Of a stretch of 64,000 nt of DNA, positions 38,093 through 46,233 are shown piece after piece. A model generated the notes under the pieces. It saw only the letters and a program-made list of their open reading frames with translations. It did no database searches and was not told where the DNA came from. Made by a program: the position numbers and the translations under genes. The stretch is from positions 558,001 to 622,000 of the forward strand of contig JBDVPM010000008.1 in NCBI GenBank assembly GCA_039968605.1. The letters are read 5' to 3'. Positions within the stretch are counted from its first letter, which is position 1. Each line of letters begins with the position of its first letter. The DNA is from Alteripontixanthobacter sp. Its GTDB lineage: Bacteria; Pseudomonadota; Alphaproteobacteria; Sphingomonadales; Sphingomonadaceae.

Positions 38093-38111
38093 GCGCCCCG
38101 TGCGGGGGCGC
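38093..38111. terminator. Short hairpin between converging glycan genes
   Basis: GCGCCCC (38093-38099) pairs with GGGGCGC (38105-38111) around a 5-base loop, between the stop codons of the glycosyltransferase and wecB. No T tract on either side, so termination is plausible but not certain. Confidence 0.4.
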
Positions 38112-38114
38112 GCG

Positions 38115-39269
38115 TCAACTTACGGAATGTGCCTCGGCCACGGCGGCGGCAATCCGCGCCGAAGCCTGCCCATCGCCGTAGGGATTATGTGCGGTAGCCA
38201 TTGCTTCGTAAGCGGCCCGGTCATCCAGCAGCCTGGTTGCCTCGCGCACAATCCGGTCCTTGTCCGTCGCCACCAGCAGCGCAGTCCCGGCATCGACGCC
38301 CTCCGGCCGTTCCGTCGTGTTACGCATCACCAACACCGGCTTGCCCAGGCTGGGGGCTTCTTCCTGAATACCGCCGCTATCGGTCAGGATCAGATCGGCC
38401 AGCCCCATCAGCCGCACGAAATGGGGATAGTCGAGCGGCTCGATCAGCGCGACATTGTCGCGGCCTGCCAGCGCTACTTCCATCACCGGGCGAACGTTGG
38501 GATTGGGATGCACGGGGAAGATCACCGCCACGTCGTCGCGGCCGGCCAGCTGCGCGATTGCGGCAGCGATATTGGCCATGCCCTGGCCGAAATTCTCGCG
38601 GCGATGCGCGGTCAGTGTGATGATCCGCTTGCCCGCGAAGCGCGCCGCCACCTCGTCCAGCCCGCGGGCCAGCGAAGGGTCGGCCTTCACCCTGTCATGC
38701 GTGGCGAGCAGCGCATCGATCACGGTATTGCCGGTGACGTGGATATTGCCGCCGGGTACGTTTTCGGCGCGAAGCGCAGCCGCTGCCCCCTTGGTGGGTG
38801 CGAAATGTAAATCCGAAACCGAGCCGGTGACCTTGCGGTTTACTTCTTCGGGCCAGGGGGAATAGATATCGCCGCTGCGCAATCCCGCCTCGACATGGCC
38901 GACCGGTATCTTGCGGAAATAGCTGGAGAGGGTGACCACCATGGTGGTCAGCGTATCGCCATGTACCAGCACGCGGTCCGGCTGCCACTGATCCAGAACC
39001 TCGCCATATGCGGTCAGGATGCGCGCCGCCAGCGCGTCCAGCGACTGGCCATGCTGCATCAGATCGAGATCGATATCGGGCTGGATATCGCCGATTTGCA
39101 GCACCTGGTCGAGCAATTCGCGGTGCTGGGCAGTAACCGCTACGCGCACATCCATGCCGCCCTGTTGCTTCAACGCATGGACCACGGGGAACATCTTGAT
39201 CGCTTCGGGCCGGGTCCCGAAACTGACCAGGATGCGCGGTTTGCCCGGCTGTTTTTCGGGCGCGCTCAT
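38115..39269 (-). CDS. wecB: UDP-N-acetylglucosamine 2-epimerase (non-hydrolysing)
   Basis: Converts UDP-GlcNAc to UDP-ManNAc, 384 aa. ILVSFGTRPEAIKMFPVV, VHGDTLTTMV, HVEAGLRSGD and DSGGIQEEAPSLGKPVLVMRNTTERPEG are all canonical. Start ATG 39269 overlaps the wecC stop (ATGA); a longer in-frame start at 39278 is less likely. Product goes to WecC. Confidence 0.96.
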   Translation of the reverse strand: MSAPEKQPGKPRILVSFGTRPEAIKMFPVVHALKQQGGMDVRVAVTAQHRELLDQVLQIGDIQPDIDLDLMQHGQSLDALAARILTAYGEVLDQWQPDRVLVHGDTLTTMVVTLSSYFRKIPVGHVEAGLRSGDIYSPWPEEVNRKVTGSVSDLHFAPTKGAAAALRAENVPGGNIHVTGNTVIDALLATHDRVKADPSLARGLDEVAARFAGKRIITLTAHRRENFGQGMANIAAAIAQLAGRDDVAVIFPVHPNPNVRPVMEVALAGRDNVALIEPLDYPHFVRLMGLADLILTDSGGIQEEAPSLGKPVLVMRNTTERPEGVDAGTALLVATDKDRIVREATRLLDDRAAYEAMATAHNPYGDGQASARIAAAVAEAHSVS

Positions 39270-40525
39270 GCTGCCCACATTCCGCGCGTATCGTATACGA
39301 TCTTGCCGCTATGCATTTGAGGCGGGGTGTTCTTGAAAGCGTCGTGATCGACCAGCACGCCAATCAGTTCGGCCTGGCGCATGGCATCGTCGAAGCTGAC
39401 CAACTGCGCACCGCTTCCGCGCAGCTTGCCGGGCAGCTCGTCGGTAAAAGGTTCGACCACCAGCAGCCGCTCGCCATAATCGGCCAATTGCTCGGCAATC
39501 TGGAGGGCAGGGCTTTCGCGGAAATCGTCGATATTGGGTTTGAAGGCGAGGCCCAGCAGCGCCAGCTTCGCTTCGGGAGAGGCGTCCAGCATCGCTTTCA
39601 ACCGGCCTGCGACATGCACCGCCTTGCCATCGTTCACTTCGCGGGCGGTGCGGATGAGGCGCGCATGGTCCGGCGATCCGGCGACGAGGAACCACGGGTC
39701 CACCGCGATACAATGACCGCCCACACCGGGGCCGGGCTGGAGGATCTGCACACGCGGATGACGATTGGCGAGGCGGATTACCTCCCACACATCGATATCC
39801 ATCTGTTCGGCGATCAACGACAATTCATTGGCAAAGGCGATATTCACGTCGCGAAAGCTGTTTTCCGCCAGCTTGACCATCTCCGCCGCACCGGCCTGGG
39901 TCGGCAGGCAATCGCCATCCACGAAGCGGCGATAGAAATCTGCAGCGCGCTGGGAACAGGCCGGCGTCAATCCGCCAATCACCCGGTCATTGGCGACCAG
40001 TTCTTCGATAATCTTGCCCGGCAGAACGCGCTCGGGACAATAGGCGATCGCGATATCGGGCTCGCCCCCGCTCTCCTCGTCGCATTGGGTCGGAACCGCA
40101 AGGTCGGGCCGCAACTGCGCCAGCCTTTCGGCCAGTTTGCGCGTGGTGCCGATGGGCGAAGTCGATTCCAGGATCACGCAGGAGCCCTTGGTGAGGCGCG
40201 GTGCAATCATTTCCAGCGCGGACAGGACGTAGGCGATGTCCGGCTGGTGATCGTCCTTGAACGGGGTTGGAACCGCGATCAGATAGGTGTCGGCCACCGG
40301 CGCTTCCAGCGACGCGGACAGCAGGCCCTGATCGACCACGTTCTTGACCAGCGCATCGAGGTCTTTTTCCTCGATATGGACATCGCCCGCATTGATCGTC
40401 TCGACCACGTGCGGGGTCACATCGACGCCCCGCACTTTCAGCCCCGAACGGGCGATGACGGCAGCGGTCGGCAGGCCGATATAGCCCAGGCCGATCATGG
40501 CCACATCGAATGTCTCTTCGGTCAT
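39266..40525 (-). CDS. wecC: UDP-N-acetyl-D-mannosamine dehydrogenase
   Basis: Oxidises UDP-ManNAc to UDP-ManNAcA, giving an acidic sugar for the surface glycan. 419 aa from ATG 40525 (a TTG at 40546 is the alternative). NAD motif MIGLGYIGLPTAAVIA, substrate region KLAENSFRDVNIAFANEL, and the catalytic Cys in GPGVGGHCIAVDPWFL. It is coupled to wecB. Confidence 0.95.
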   Translation of the reverse strand: MTEETFDVAMIGLGYIGLPTAAVIARSGLKVRGVDVTPHVVETINAGDVHIEEKDLDALVKNVVDQGLLSASLEAPVADTYLIAVPTPFKDDHQPDIAYVLSALEMIAPRLTKGSCVILESTSPIGTTRKLAERLAQLRPDLAVPTQCDEESGGEPDIAIAYCPERVLPGKIIEELVANDRVIGGLTPACSQRAADFYRRFVDGDCLPTQAGAAEMVKLAENSFRDVNIAFANELSLIAEQMDIDVWEVIRLANRHPRVQILQPGPGVGGHCIAVDPWFLVAGSPDHARLIRTAREVNDGKAVHVAGRLKAMLDASPEAKLALLGLAFKPNIDDFRESPALQIAEQLADYGERLLVVEPFTDELPGKLRGSGAQLVSFDDAMRQAELIGVLVDHDAFKNTPPQMHSGKIVYDTRGMWAA

Positions 40526-40613
40526 GGGTGGTGCAGTCTCACGCAATTTCGCTTCGATATCGGCGGCCCATAGCGGCGCAGGGGCGCTGTGTCACAGGCA
40601 ACTTATCGGATTG

Positions 40614-41393
40614 CTATGCTTTTGCCGGGCCGGAATGGTCGATTCGCTCCACCGGGTTGCGGCCGGTCAGCAATGTCTTGAGCAGCAACCAGCCAAAAGC
40701 AGCATTGGTGCTGGCATAGCGCCAGAACATCTTGCGCGGTTCCTGCAGCAGGCGGTGGAGCCATTCCAGACCGTTTCGCTGCATCCAGCCGGGGGCGCGG
40801 CTGACATGGCCGGCGAGCACATCCACGCTGCCGCCTACGCCCATGATGAAGGGCACGCCGAGCGCGTCGGCATGGGCATGCAGGAACCGCTCCTTATGCG
40901 GGGTGGGCATGGCGACGAACAGGCAATCGGCGCCGCTCTCGCGTATATCCGCGACGATTTTCGGCTGGTCTTCGGCTGTGAAGTAGCCATTGCGGCTGCC
41001 GGCGAACTCAAGGCCCGGGAAGCGCGAGCGAGCGGCGGCCACCGCCTTGTCCAACTGTTCCTGCTTCGCGCCCAATATGTATGGCTTGCGACCGGTGCGC
41101 GCGCACAGATTCATCACTTCCAGCATCAGGTCGACGCCGGATACGCGCTCCGCCTGGGTTACCCCGAACAGTTTCAGCGCATAGACCACGCCCATACCGT
41201 CAATTCCCAGCAAGTCGCTTTCGCGCACGTCCTGCGCCAGTTCCGGATCGCTCTCCAGCTTGACCAGCTTGGCCACGTTCAGCGCGGTATGACGCAGCCT
41301 GCGCCGTTCCGTCATGGCGGCGTCGGCGGCCGCGACGGTCTGCTCCATATTCAGCAGATCGACCGGCGTTCCGTAAAACCGGATACGGCTCAT
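40614..41393 (-). CDS. WecG/TagA/CpsF family glycosyltransferase (GT26)
   Basis: Transfers an N-acetylmannosamine-type sugar onto an undecaprenyl-linked acceptor. 259 aa from ATG 41393, which overlaps the upstream stop (ATGA). Landmarks are TALNVAKLVKL, DGMGVVYALKLFG, ILGAKQEQLDKAV, VAMPTPHKERFL and GVGGSVDVLAGHVSRAPGWM. With WecB and WecC adjacent, UDP-ManNAcA is the probable donor, which would make it functionally WecG. 88 bases separate it from wecC. Confidence 0.9.
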   Translation of the reverse strand: MSRIRFYGTPVDLLNMEQTVAAADAAMTERRRLRHTALNVAKLVKLESDPELAQDVRESDLLGIDGMGVVYALKLFGVTQAERVSGVDLMLEVMNLCARTGRKPYILGAKQEQLDKAVAAARSRFPGLEFAGSRNGYFTAEDQPKIVADIRESGADCLFVAMPTPHKERFLHAHADALGVPFIMGVGGSVDVLAGHVSRAPGWMQRNGLEWLHRLLQEPRKMFWRYASTNAAFGWLLLKTLLTGRNPVERIDHSGPAKA

Positions 41394-42829
41394 CGGCGCA
41401 GCGCGGCCCGGCCAACGCGGCCAACTCGGCGGCGCTTGGCATTGTGATAGCGCGGCGGCAGAGGCGAACCCTCCCCGAGCGGGGAGGTCGAGCCATCCTG
41501 CAACCTGGCGGCGATGGTGATGCCGGCACCTGTCATTATCATAAACCACGCGTTGATGCCGCCATTCAGCGCCACGGTGAATGCCATCAACAAAATCACG
41601 CCGATGGCCATCGCCAACGAACGAATGGCCTGCCGTTCGCTGCCGGTGGTGATGACGCTGGCCCGGCTGAGGGCGTAGATCGCCCAAGCGCCCAGCAACA
41701 GCACAAGAACCGCGACGGGAACGCCATAACGAATGGCCAGTAGCAGCCAATGGGCATCGACCGATTCGGTCAACATCCAGATCGGCCGTTCGTATCCCTG
41801 GAAGCCGATGCCGAATAGCGGGTTCGCGCGCACGGACACCAGCCCATATTCCCAGATCAACTGGCGGAAATAGCCCGTGGCCGGATTGAGCGTAAGGTAG
41901 CGGACGATCACGTAGACGATCCCGCCCTGGCTAAGAATTTGCAAAGCAATCGCGGCGACCAAACCGACGATCCCGACCAACCCCCAGCTTAAGTTCTGAA
42001 CGCGCTGCTGGATCCAATCATACCCGACAAATGCGAATGCCATCAGCAAGCCGAGGATCGCGGCCGAGCTCAAGGAAAAGAAGCTGCAGGCCGCGGCGAA
42101 TATACCGGCGAATTTCGGCCAACCGCGTAGCGTCGACCAGAAATATAGCGAAAACATGCTGGCGAGGAACAGTCCGCCCAAAATCGGGTGCGGAAACGGG
42201 CCGGCGGCGCGCATGAAGCCAAGCCGGTATTGCTGACGGTCTTCGACAAAGCCCACCGCCTCGCCGCTCAGATAGGTTGGCAACCGGCCGAAGATGGCCT
42301 CGGCTATCGGCTGCACGATCTCGCGCGAGAGCAAGCTTTCGGCAAGTATGGCTCCACCTGCGAGGGCTAGGCCCGGCGCATAAACCACCAGGACCCGCTG
42401 CAAATCACGGGTCGATTTGATACACAACCGCGCCAGGAAATAGCCGATAACCATATCCAGCGCGAGCGCGCCGCCGCGTTCGATGCCCGATGCAAACCCG
42501 TAATTCCGCATCATTGCCAACACCATCCAGCTACCGGCCAGCAGGATAATTGCGTCCGGCAGGCGGAAGCGCAGAGCGCCCGTAAATACGGAACGCAGCA
42601 GGAATGGCAGCATTGCAAAAGCCACCATCCGGTCGGCGAAGAATACCAATCCGCCCAGATCTATGCGGACCTCGCGCGGCAGAAGGATGGCGTATAGCAG
42701 CAGCACGACCGGCCAGATGGCGTTCTCGGCCCGCGCTGCGGCCACAACCCTTCCGCGCCGCTGAGCGTTGCGCGTGATCTGTTTACCACCAGGCATGGCG
42801 GTATCGATTGGCGGGGCCTGGCTGCTCAT
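41390..42829 (-). CDS. O-antigen ligase/polymerase-like membrane protein
   Basis: Polytopic protein of 479 aa with about ten to twelve hydrophobic segments and the Wzy_C-type periplasmic loop (around SVRANPLFGIGFQGYER) characteristic of O-antigen ligases and polysaccharide polymerases. It opens the minus-strand operon with wecG-like and wecC/wecB. If the organism lacks LPS, polymerisation or ligation to a different acceptor is more likely than O-antigen ligation. N- and C-terminal 30 residues are charged and non-conserved. Confidence 0.8.
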   Translation of the reverse strand: MSSQAPPIDTAMPGGKQITRNAQRRGRVVAAARAENAIWPVVLLLYAILLPREVRIDLGGLVFFADRMVAFAMLPFLLRSVFTGALRFRLPDAIILLAGSWMVLAMMRNYGFASGIERGGALALDMVIGYFLARLCIKSTRDLQRVLVVYAPGLALAGGAILAESLLSREIVQPIAEAIFGRLPTYLSGEAVGFVEDRQQYRLGFMRAAGPFPHPILGGLFLASMFSLYFWSTLRGWPKFAGIFAAACSFFSLSSAAILGLLMAFAFVGYDWIQQRVQNLSWGLVGIVGLVAAIALQILSQGGIVYVIVRYLTLNPATGYFRQLIWEYGLVSVRANPLFGIGFQGYERPIWMLTESVDAHWLLLAIRYGVPVAVLVLLLGAWAIYALSRASVITTGSERQAIRSLAMAIGVILLMAFTVALNGGINAWFMIMTGAGITIAARLQDGSTSPLGEGSPLPPRYHNAKRRRVGRVGRAALRR

Positions 42830-42944
42830 CGCGCTCGGCTTATCCTGCTTGGCGCGTGGTGCAAAGTGTTGTGATGGTACTTTTCGCAGGTAGATCCAAA
42901 ATTTGGGACTGTCCGGCGCTAAAAGTCAGCTATAGGCGCGCATC

Positions 42945-43619
42945 ATGTCGGCCCTTTCCCGTATCTCGAACCCCCGCGATCCCAAATCGCTGAGCTATCG
43001 CCTGCGCGCTAAGCGCGATCGTTTCCTGCGCGAATTCCTGCTGCGTAATGCCGCAAAGGGCGGGCGGCGGATCCTCGATCTGGGCGGAACGGCGCATTAT
43101 TGGCACCGGGTGGGGCTGGATTTCCTGCGCGAGAACAAGTTCGAAATTACGGTCGTCAATCTGACCGAAACCGATTTGGGCGAGGGGCCGTTCAACCTTT
43201 TGGTGGGCGATGCGACTGCACTGGATCAGCCCGATAACGCTTACGATATCGTTCATTCGAATTCGGTGATCGAGCATGTCGGCGGGGCCGATCAAGTGGC
43301 CGCATTCGCCCGCGAATCGCGGCGGCTGGCCCCGGCGCATTACATGCAAACCCCGAACTATGGTTTCCCCATCGATCCGCATTTCTGGCGGATGCCGGGC
43401 TTTCACTGGCTACCTGAATCGATGCGCGTTTCGCTGCTGCAGCAGTTCCCGATCGCAACTGCAGGACGCTTGCCCGATCAGGAGAATGCGCAGCGGGCGG
43501 TGGAAGGCACTCGTCTGCTGACGATCGAGGATGTGCGGCGGCTGTTCCCCGATTCCGCCCTGCGATTCGAGCGGTTTGCCGGGCTGAAGAAATCGATCAT
43601 CGCCTGGCGGGACGCCTGA
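42945..43619 (+). CDS. Class I SAM-dependent methyltransferase
   Basis: 224-aa cytoplasmic methyltransferase. Motif I is ILDLGGTAHYW, motif II-like ITVVNLTETD, motif IV-like YDIVHSNSVIEHVGG, as in the Methyltransf_11/25 group. HYMQTPNYGFPIDPHFWRMPGFHWL is typical of sugar- or lipid-related members. It is transcribed away from the O-antigen ligase-like gene across a 115-base divergent promoter region and may decorate the glycan; the substrate is not known. Confidence 0.8.
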   Translation: MSALSRISNPRDPKSLSYRLRAKRDRFLREFLLRNAAKGGRRILDLGGTAHYWHRVGLDFLRENKFEITVVNLTETDLGEGPFNLLVGDATALDQPDNAYDIVHSNSVIEHVGGADQVAAFARESRRLAPAHYMQTPNYGFPIDPHFWRMPGFHWLPESMRVSLLQQFPIATAGRLPDQENAQRAVEGTRLLTIEDVRRLFPDSALRFERFAGLKKSIIAWRDA

Positions 43620-43695
43620 AGCACTCTTGAACCGGCCCTTTTCCGACGAGCTACTTTTCGCTTTCCTACAGCCATCCGCCGCGCATATCGGCCAT

Positions 43696-43710
43696 GTTCT
43701 CTATTCGTTC
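43696..43710 (+). promoter_or_regulatory. LexA/SOS box of alphaproteobacterial type
   Basis: GTTCTCTATTCGTTC is an exact match to the alphaproteobacterial LexA consensus GTTC-N7-GTTC. It ends 18 bases before the ATG of the spike-base gene, just ahead of its AGGAGA ribosome-binding site, where a bound repressor would block transcription. It is also embraced by a perfect inverted repeat TGTTCTC (43695-43701) / GAGAACA (43717-43723). Eight fixed bases occur by chance about once per 33 kb on two strands, so location gives most of the weight. Confidence 0.6.
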
Positions 43711-43728
43711 CAACAGGAGAACAGGTTC

Positions 43729-43998
43729 ATGCCTTTCGATACATTTTCCCGCAATTCCGATTCGCCCAGCTCACCGGCGCGGCATTGCTTTGCCATCGTA
43801 CCTGCCGATGCGGCCGAACTCGGTTCGGTGACCAAGGCGGTTTACGTCGGTACGGCTGGCGATATCGTGCTGCGTGCGGTTGAAAGCGATACGGATGTCA
43901 CTTTCCGCAATGTATCTGCCGGCGCGATCATTGACGTACGGTGCAGCGCCATTCGCGCGACCGGCACCACCGCTGGCGACATCGTAGGTCTTGCCTGA
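43729..43998 (+). CDS. GTA/phage spike base protein, Rcc01079 (GhsA) family
   Basis: 89-aa protein. It follows the pattern of the Rhodobacter capsulatus Rcc01079 (GhsA) family, the base of gene transfer agent head spikes: SPARHCFAIVPADAAEL, KAVYVGTAGDIVLR and the end IRATGTTAGDIVGLA. ATG 43729 is preceded by AGGAGA; an in-frame start at 43627 would add a 34-residue unrelated head lying over the LexA box. No signal peptide. It is coupled to the next gene by TGATG. No other capsid, tail or terminase gene is in the window. Recognition is from memory of the family pattern. Confidence 0.8.
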   Translation: MPFDTFSRNSDSPSSPARHCFAIVPADAAELGSVTKAVYVGTAGDIVLRAVESDTDVTFRNVSAGAIIDVRCSAIRATGTTAGDIVGLA

Positions 43999-46106
43999 TG
44001 GGTCGGCTGGGCTTTGGCTTTGGCAGCGTGTCGCGCGGAGTGATCGGGGCAGGCCTGCCGCCTGCTCCGCCGCAGCCCGGGATGATCCCGCTGGCGATCG
44101 ATAATACTGGCTGGCGGGCGTCGGTCGACAATCCTGCGGACCTCACATTGCAGCCGATTGAACTGTCGCGGGCGGGATTCGACGGCGCGGGGGCGCCGGC
44201 GACTTGGGACACGCAGTTGCTGCTTACCAAGCGGGTACGCCAGCCATTCCCCGATCATACGCAATTCACACCCGGCCAAGTTGCAATATCGGACTATGTC
44301 TACGCGTCCGATACGCTGACGGGTGTGGCAAATAACAGCCTTGCCGAAAGTCCACTGCCTATCGCACAGTGGGTAATGCCGAGCCGGGAAGTGGTGGCCG
44401 ATACCGTCGCTTGGGAAGTGGTCGCCTTCCACCGCGATGCCCGGGCCGATCCGGTCAGCGGAAAAGGCAGGCAGGTAGCCTGCGTTCGGGTCCGCGCCAG
44501 CAACGGCGGCCAGACTACTGCCTGGCAGGCAGTTTCCGCCACGAGCATCTCGGCCCTATGTACCGAGGGTTGTCCGCTGGAAGTGTATTCGGGCGCGCTG
44601 GATATCACAGCCTTGAATGACGGTATGTTCTGGCTGGAGGCGGAAATTCTGCCGTGGTTCGGCACTGCCGCTTCGGTTTTGCGCAGCGAGGACAATACCC
44701 AGCCGCGCGAGTTTTCGCGGCGATATTTTCTTAAGGATGCGGTCCGCGCCGCCGCGCCCCCGCTGGTCTATGTCGCGTCGAGTGGCAGCGATGGGTCCGG
44801 CGCGGTTTCGGCAGATCCGGCGATTGCCTCGGCCAGCCCCTGCCTGACCGTCGGCGGAGCGCTGGCGCGGGCGAGGGCTCAACTGGGGGCCACGCAGGGT
44901 TCGCTGGACGGGCTGCGCATTCGTGTCATGGACAGCGTGCAAATGGGCTCGGTCCCATACCAGGCGAACTACCCCCAGGACGTGGGTGCGATCGTGGTCG
45001 AGCGTGCCCCCGCGACAGCGCGGGCAGATGCAGTGATCGCCTGGAGCACGACCTTGCGGTTCTATTTCAAGGCGCATACCGCGCCGATCACCGAGGGCGC
45101 CTTGACGTTCCGCGAAGTCACTATCGACCGCCAGGCGGCCACGACCATTTACGGCGAGGCGGCTAACCAGTTGCTGGTGCAGTTCCATGACGTGGTGTTC
45201 GCCAACCACGCCAATGCCGGAACGCTGCGCGCCAACACCCATCTGGCAGTGTTCGGCATGGCCATCACCGGCTATTCCGGCACCTTCTCGCTCACCACGT
45301 CGGGTGAGATTCGAATGCTGCGCGGGGTGGTCGGCGATCTGAACAATGGCGGCCCGGAGGCATGGGTGACGGTGGCGTGCGAGCTGACCAGGGCCAATGC
45401 CTGTTTCTATGCCGATCCGGCGAAAGGAGCGATTTTCGCTTCCAATCGCTACCTCTCGCCAACCGGTAATACCGGCCCACTGGTATTCACAGGGACGACC
45501 GCAGGCGGAGATATCGGCCCGTTGGCAATTGTGCAGAACCTGATCGAAGTAACCCACACGGTGAATTCCAGCGCGAGCGTAAGGTTGAGTGCGGATGACG
45601 ATTTTGGCAACATCGCCAATGCCGTCATCCTGCATAACACCACCACGGGTATCGGCCAGCTTGGCCGATGGAACGTGTTTTACGACGAGCATCCAACAGT
45701 CGCGCGTGAGCATAGGTTGATTGCCTGCAAGGGGAACCTTGTCGCCCAGCTCAATACGAAATCCGATATCTTCCAATCGAATGGGACAAGGCAGGGCAAT
45801 TTCGCCTTTTCCCACGGCGTTGGATGTGCAGGGAACTATGCGGTCTTCGATGCGAATGCACCCGATAGCGAGCATCAGGATTATGCCGGACCGGGCAGCA
45901 AGATCGGAGGCGGGCCCCCGGCCTATGTCGCCTATCGCGGCACTAGCGGGACGCAGTCGGCCCCGGTGGCAGGGCAAGGAGGAGGCGATTACCGGCTCGA
46001 CCCTGCCAGCAATGCGCGCGGCATCCTTGCCGAGCCATTGCTCGCCTTCGACCTGAACGGTGCAGCGCGCGGCAATGCGGCCCAGGCTGCGGGCGCTTAC
46101 GCCTGA
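43998..46106 (+). CDS. Putative spike fibre / beta-helix protein (GhsB position)
   Basis: 702-aa protein with start ATG 43998 sharing a base with the spike-base stop. The N-terminus (MGRLGFGFGSVSRG, then a Pro-rich stretch) is not a signal peptide, fitting a particle protein. From about residue 257 it turns into a right-handed parallel beta-helix type sequence, starting VYVASSGSDGSG and TVGGALARARAQL, with many short Gly/Asn/Thr-rich turns, as in phage tailspikes that bind or cut polysaccharide. Position after a GhsA homologue suggests the fibre (GhsB role). Direct similarity to GhsB was not established. Confidence 0.65.
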   Translation: MGRLGFGFGSVSRGVIGAGLPPAPPQPGMIPLAIDNTGWRASVDNPADLTLQPIELSRAGFDGAGAPATWDTQLLLTKRVRQPFPDHTQFTPGQVAISDYVYASDTLTGVANNSLAESPLPIAQWVMPSREVVADTVAWEVVAFHRDARADPVSGKGRQVACVRVRASNGGQTTAWQAVSATSISALCTEGCPLEVYSGALDITALNDGMFWLEAEILPWFGTAASVLRSEDNTQPREFSRRYFLKDAVRAAAPPLVYVASSGSDGSGAVSADPAIASASPCLTVGGALARARAQLGATQGSLDGLRIRVMDSVQMGSVPYQANYPQDVGAIVVERAPATARADAVIAWSTTLRFYFKAHTAPITEGALTFREVTIDRQAATTIYGEAANQLLVQFHDVVFANHANAGTLRANTHLAVFGMAITGYSGTFSLTTSGEIRMLRGVVGDLNNGGPEAWVTVACELTRANACFYADPAKGAIFASNRYLSPTGNTGPLVFTGTTAGGDIGPLAIVQNLIEVTHTVNSSASVRLSADDDFGNIANAVILHNTTTGIGQLGRWNVFYDEHPTVAREHRLIACKGNLVAQLNTKSDIFQSNGTRQGNFAFSHGVGCAGNYAVFDANAPDSEHQDYAGPGSKIGGGPPAYVAYRGTSGTQSAPVAGQGGGDYRLDPASNARGILAEPLLAFDLNGAARGNAAQAAGAYA

Positions 46107-46130
46107 ACGGCACGGGTTTAGCACGGCGTG

Positions 46131-46195
46131 GATGCATCCACCCTCGATGGCTTCGCGGTAGTCCTGCGATGGCCTCGGGGGTGGAGCAACCCGTC
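46131..46195 (-). pseudogene. Decayed 3' fragment of an SGNH hydrolase gene
   Basis: Read on the minus strand, this stretch encodes DGLLHP and, after small indels, DYREAIEGGC. The intact neighbour SGNH gene ends with DGLHHT and AYREAIASGC. The two DNA copies lie 115-116 bases apart in the same orientation (46146-46159 matches 46261-46274; 46186-46195 matches 46302-46311), at roughly 70 percent identity by eye. The rest of the copy is missing, so it is a remnant, not a gene. Confidence 0.55.
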
Positions 46196-46208
46196 TGGCA
46201 GGAAATGC

Positions 46209-46227
46209 GCGGCGTAAATTACGCCGC
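46209..46227. repeat. 19-bp perfect palindrome between converging genes
   Basis: GCGGCGTAA (46209-46217) and TTACGCCGC (46219-46227) are perfect inverted copies around a single A. It can fold as a hairpin with a 5-base loop, 7 bases beyond the SGNH stop. Without T tracts it could be a weak terminator, a protein-binding site or a recombination scar. Confidence 0.5.
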
Positions 46228-46233
46228 CGAATA

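Noticed and set aside
43627-43728. N-terminal extension of the spike-base gene from an upstream in-frame ATG
   Set aside because: The extension has no family resemblance, lacks a ribosome-binding site and would place the LexA box inside the coding region; ATG 43729 has AGGAGA at good spacing.
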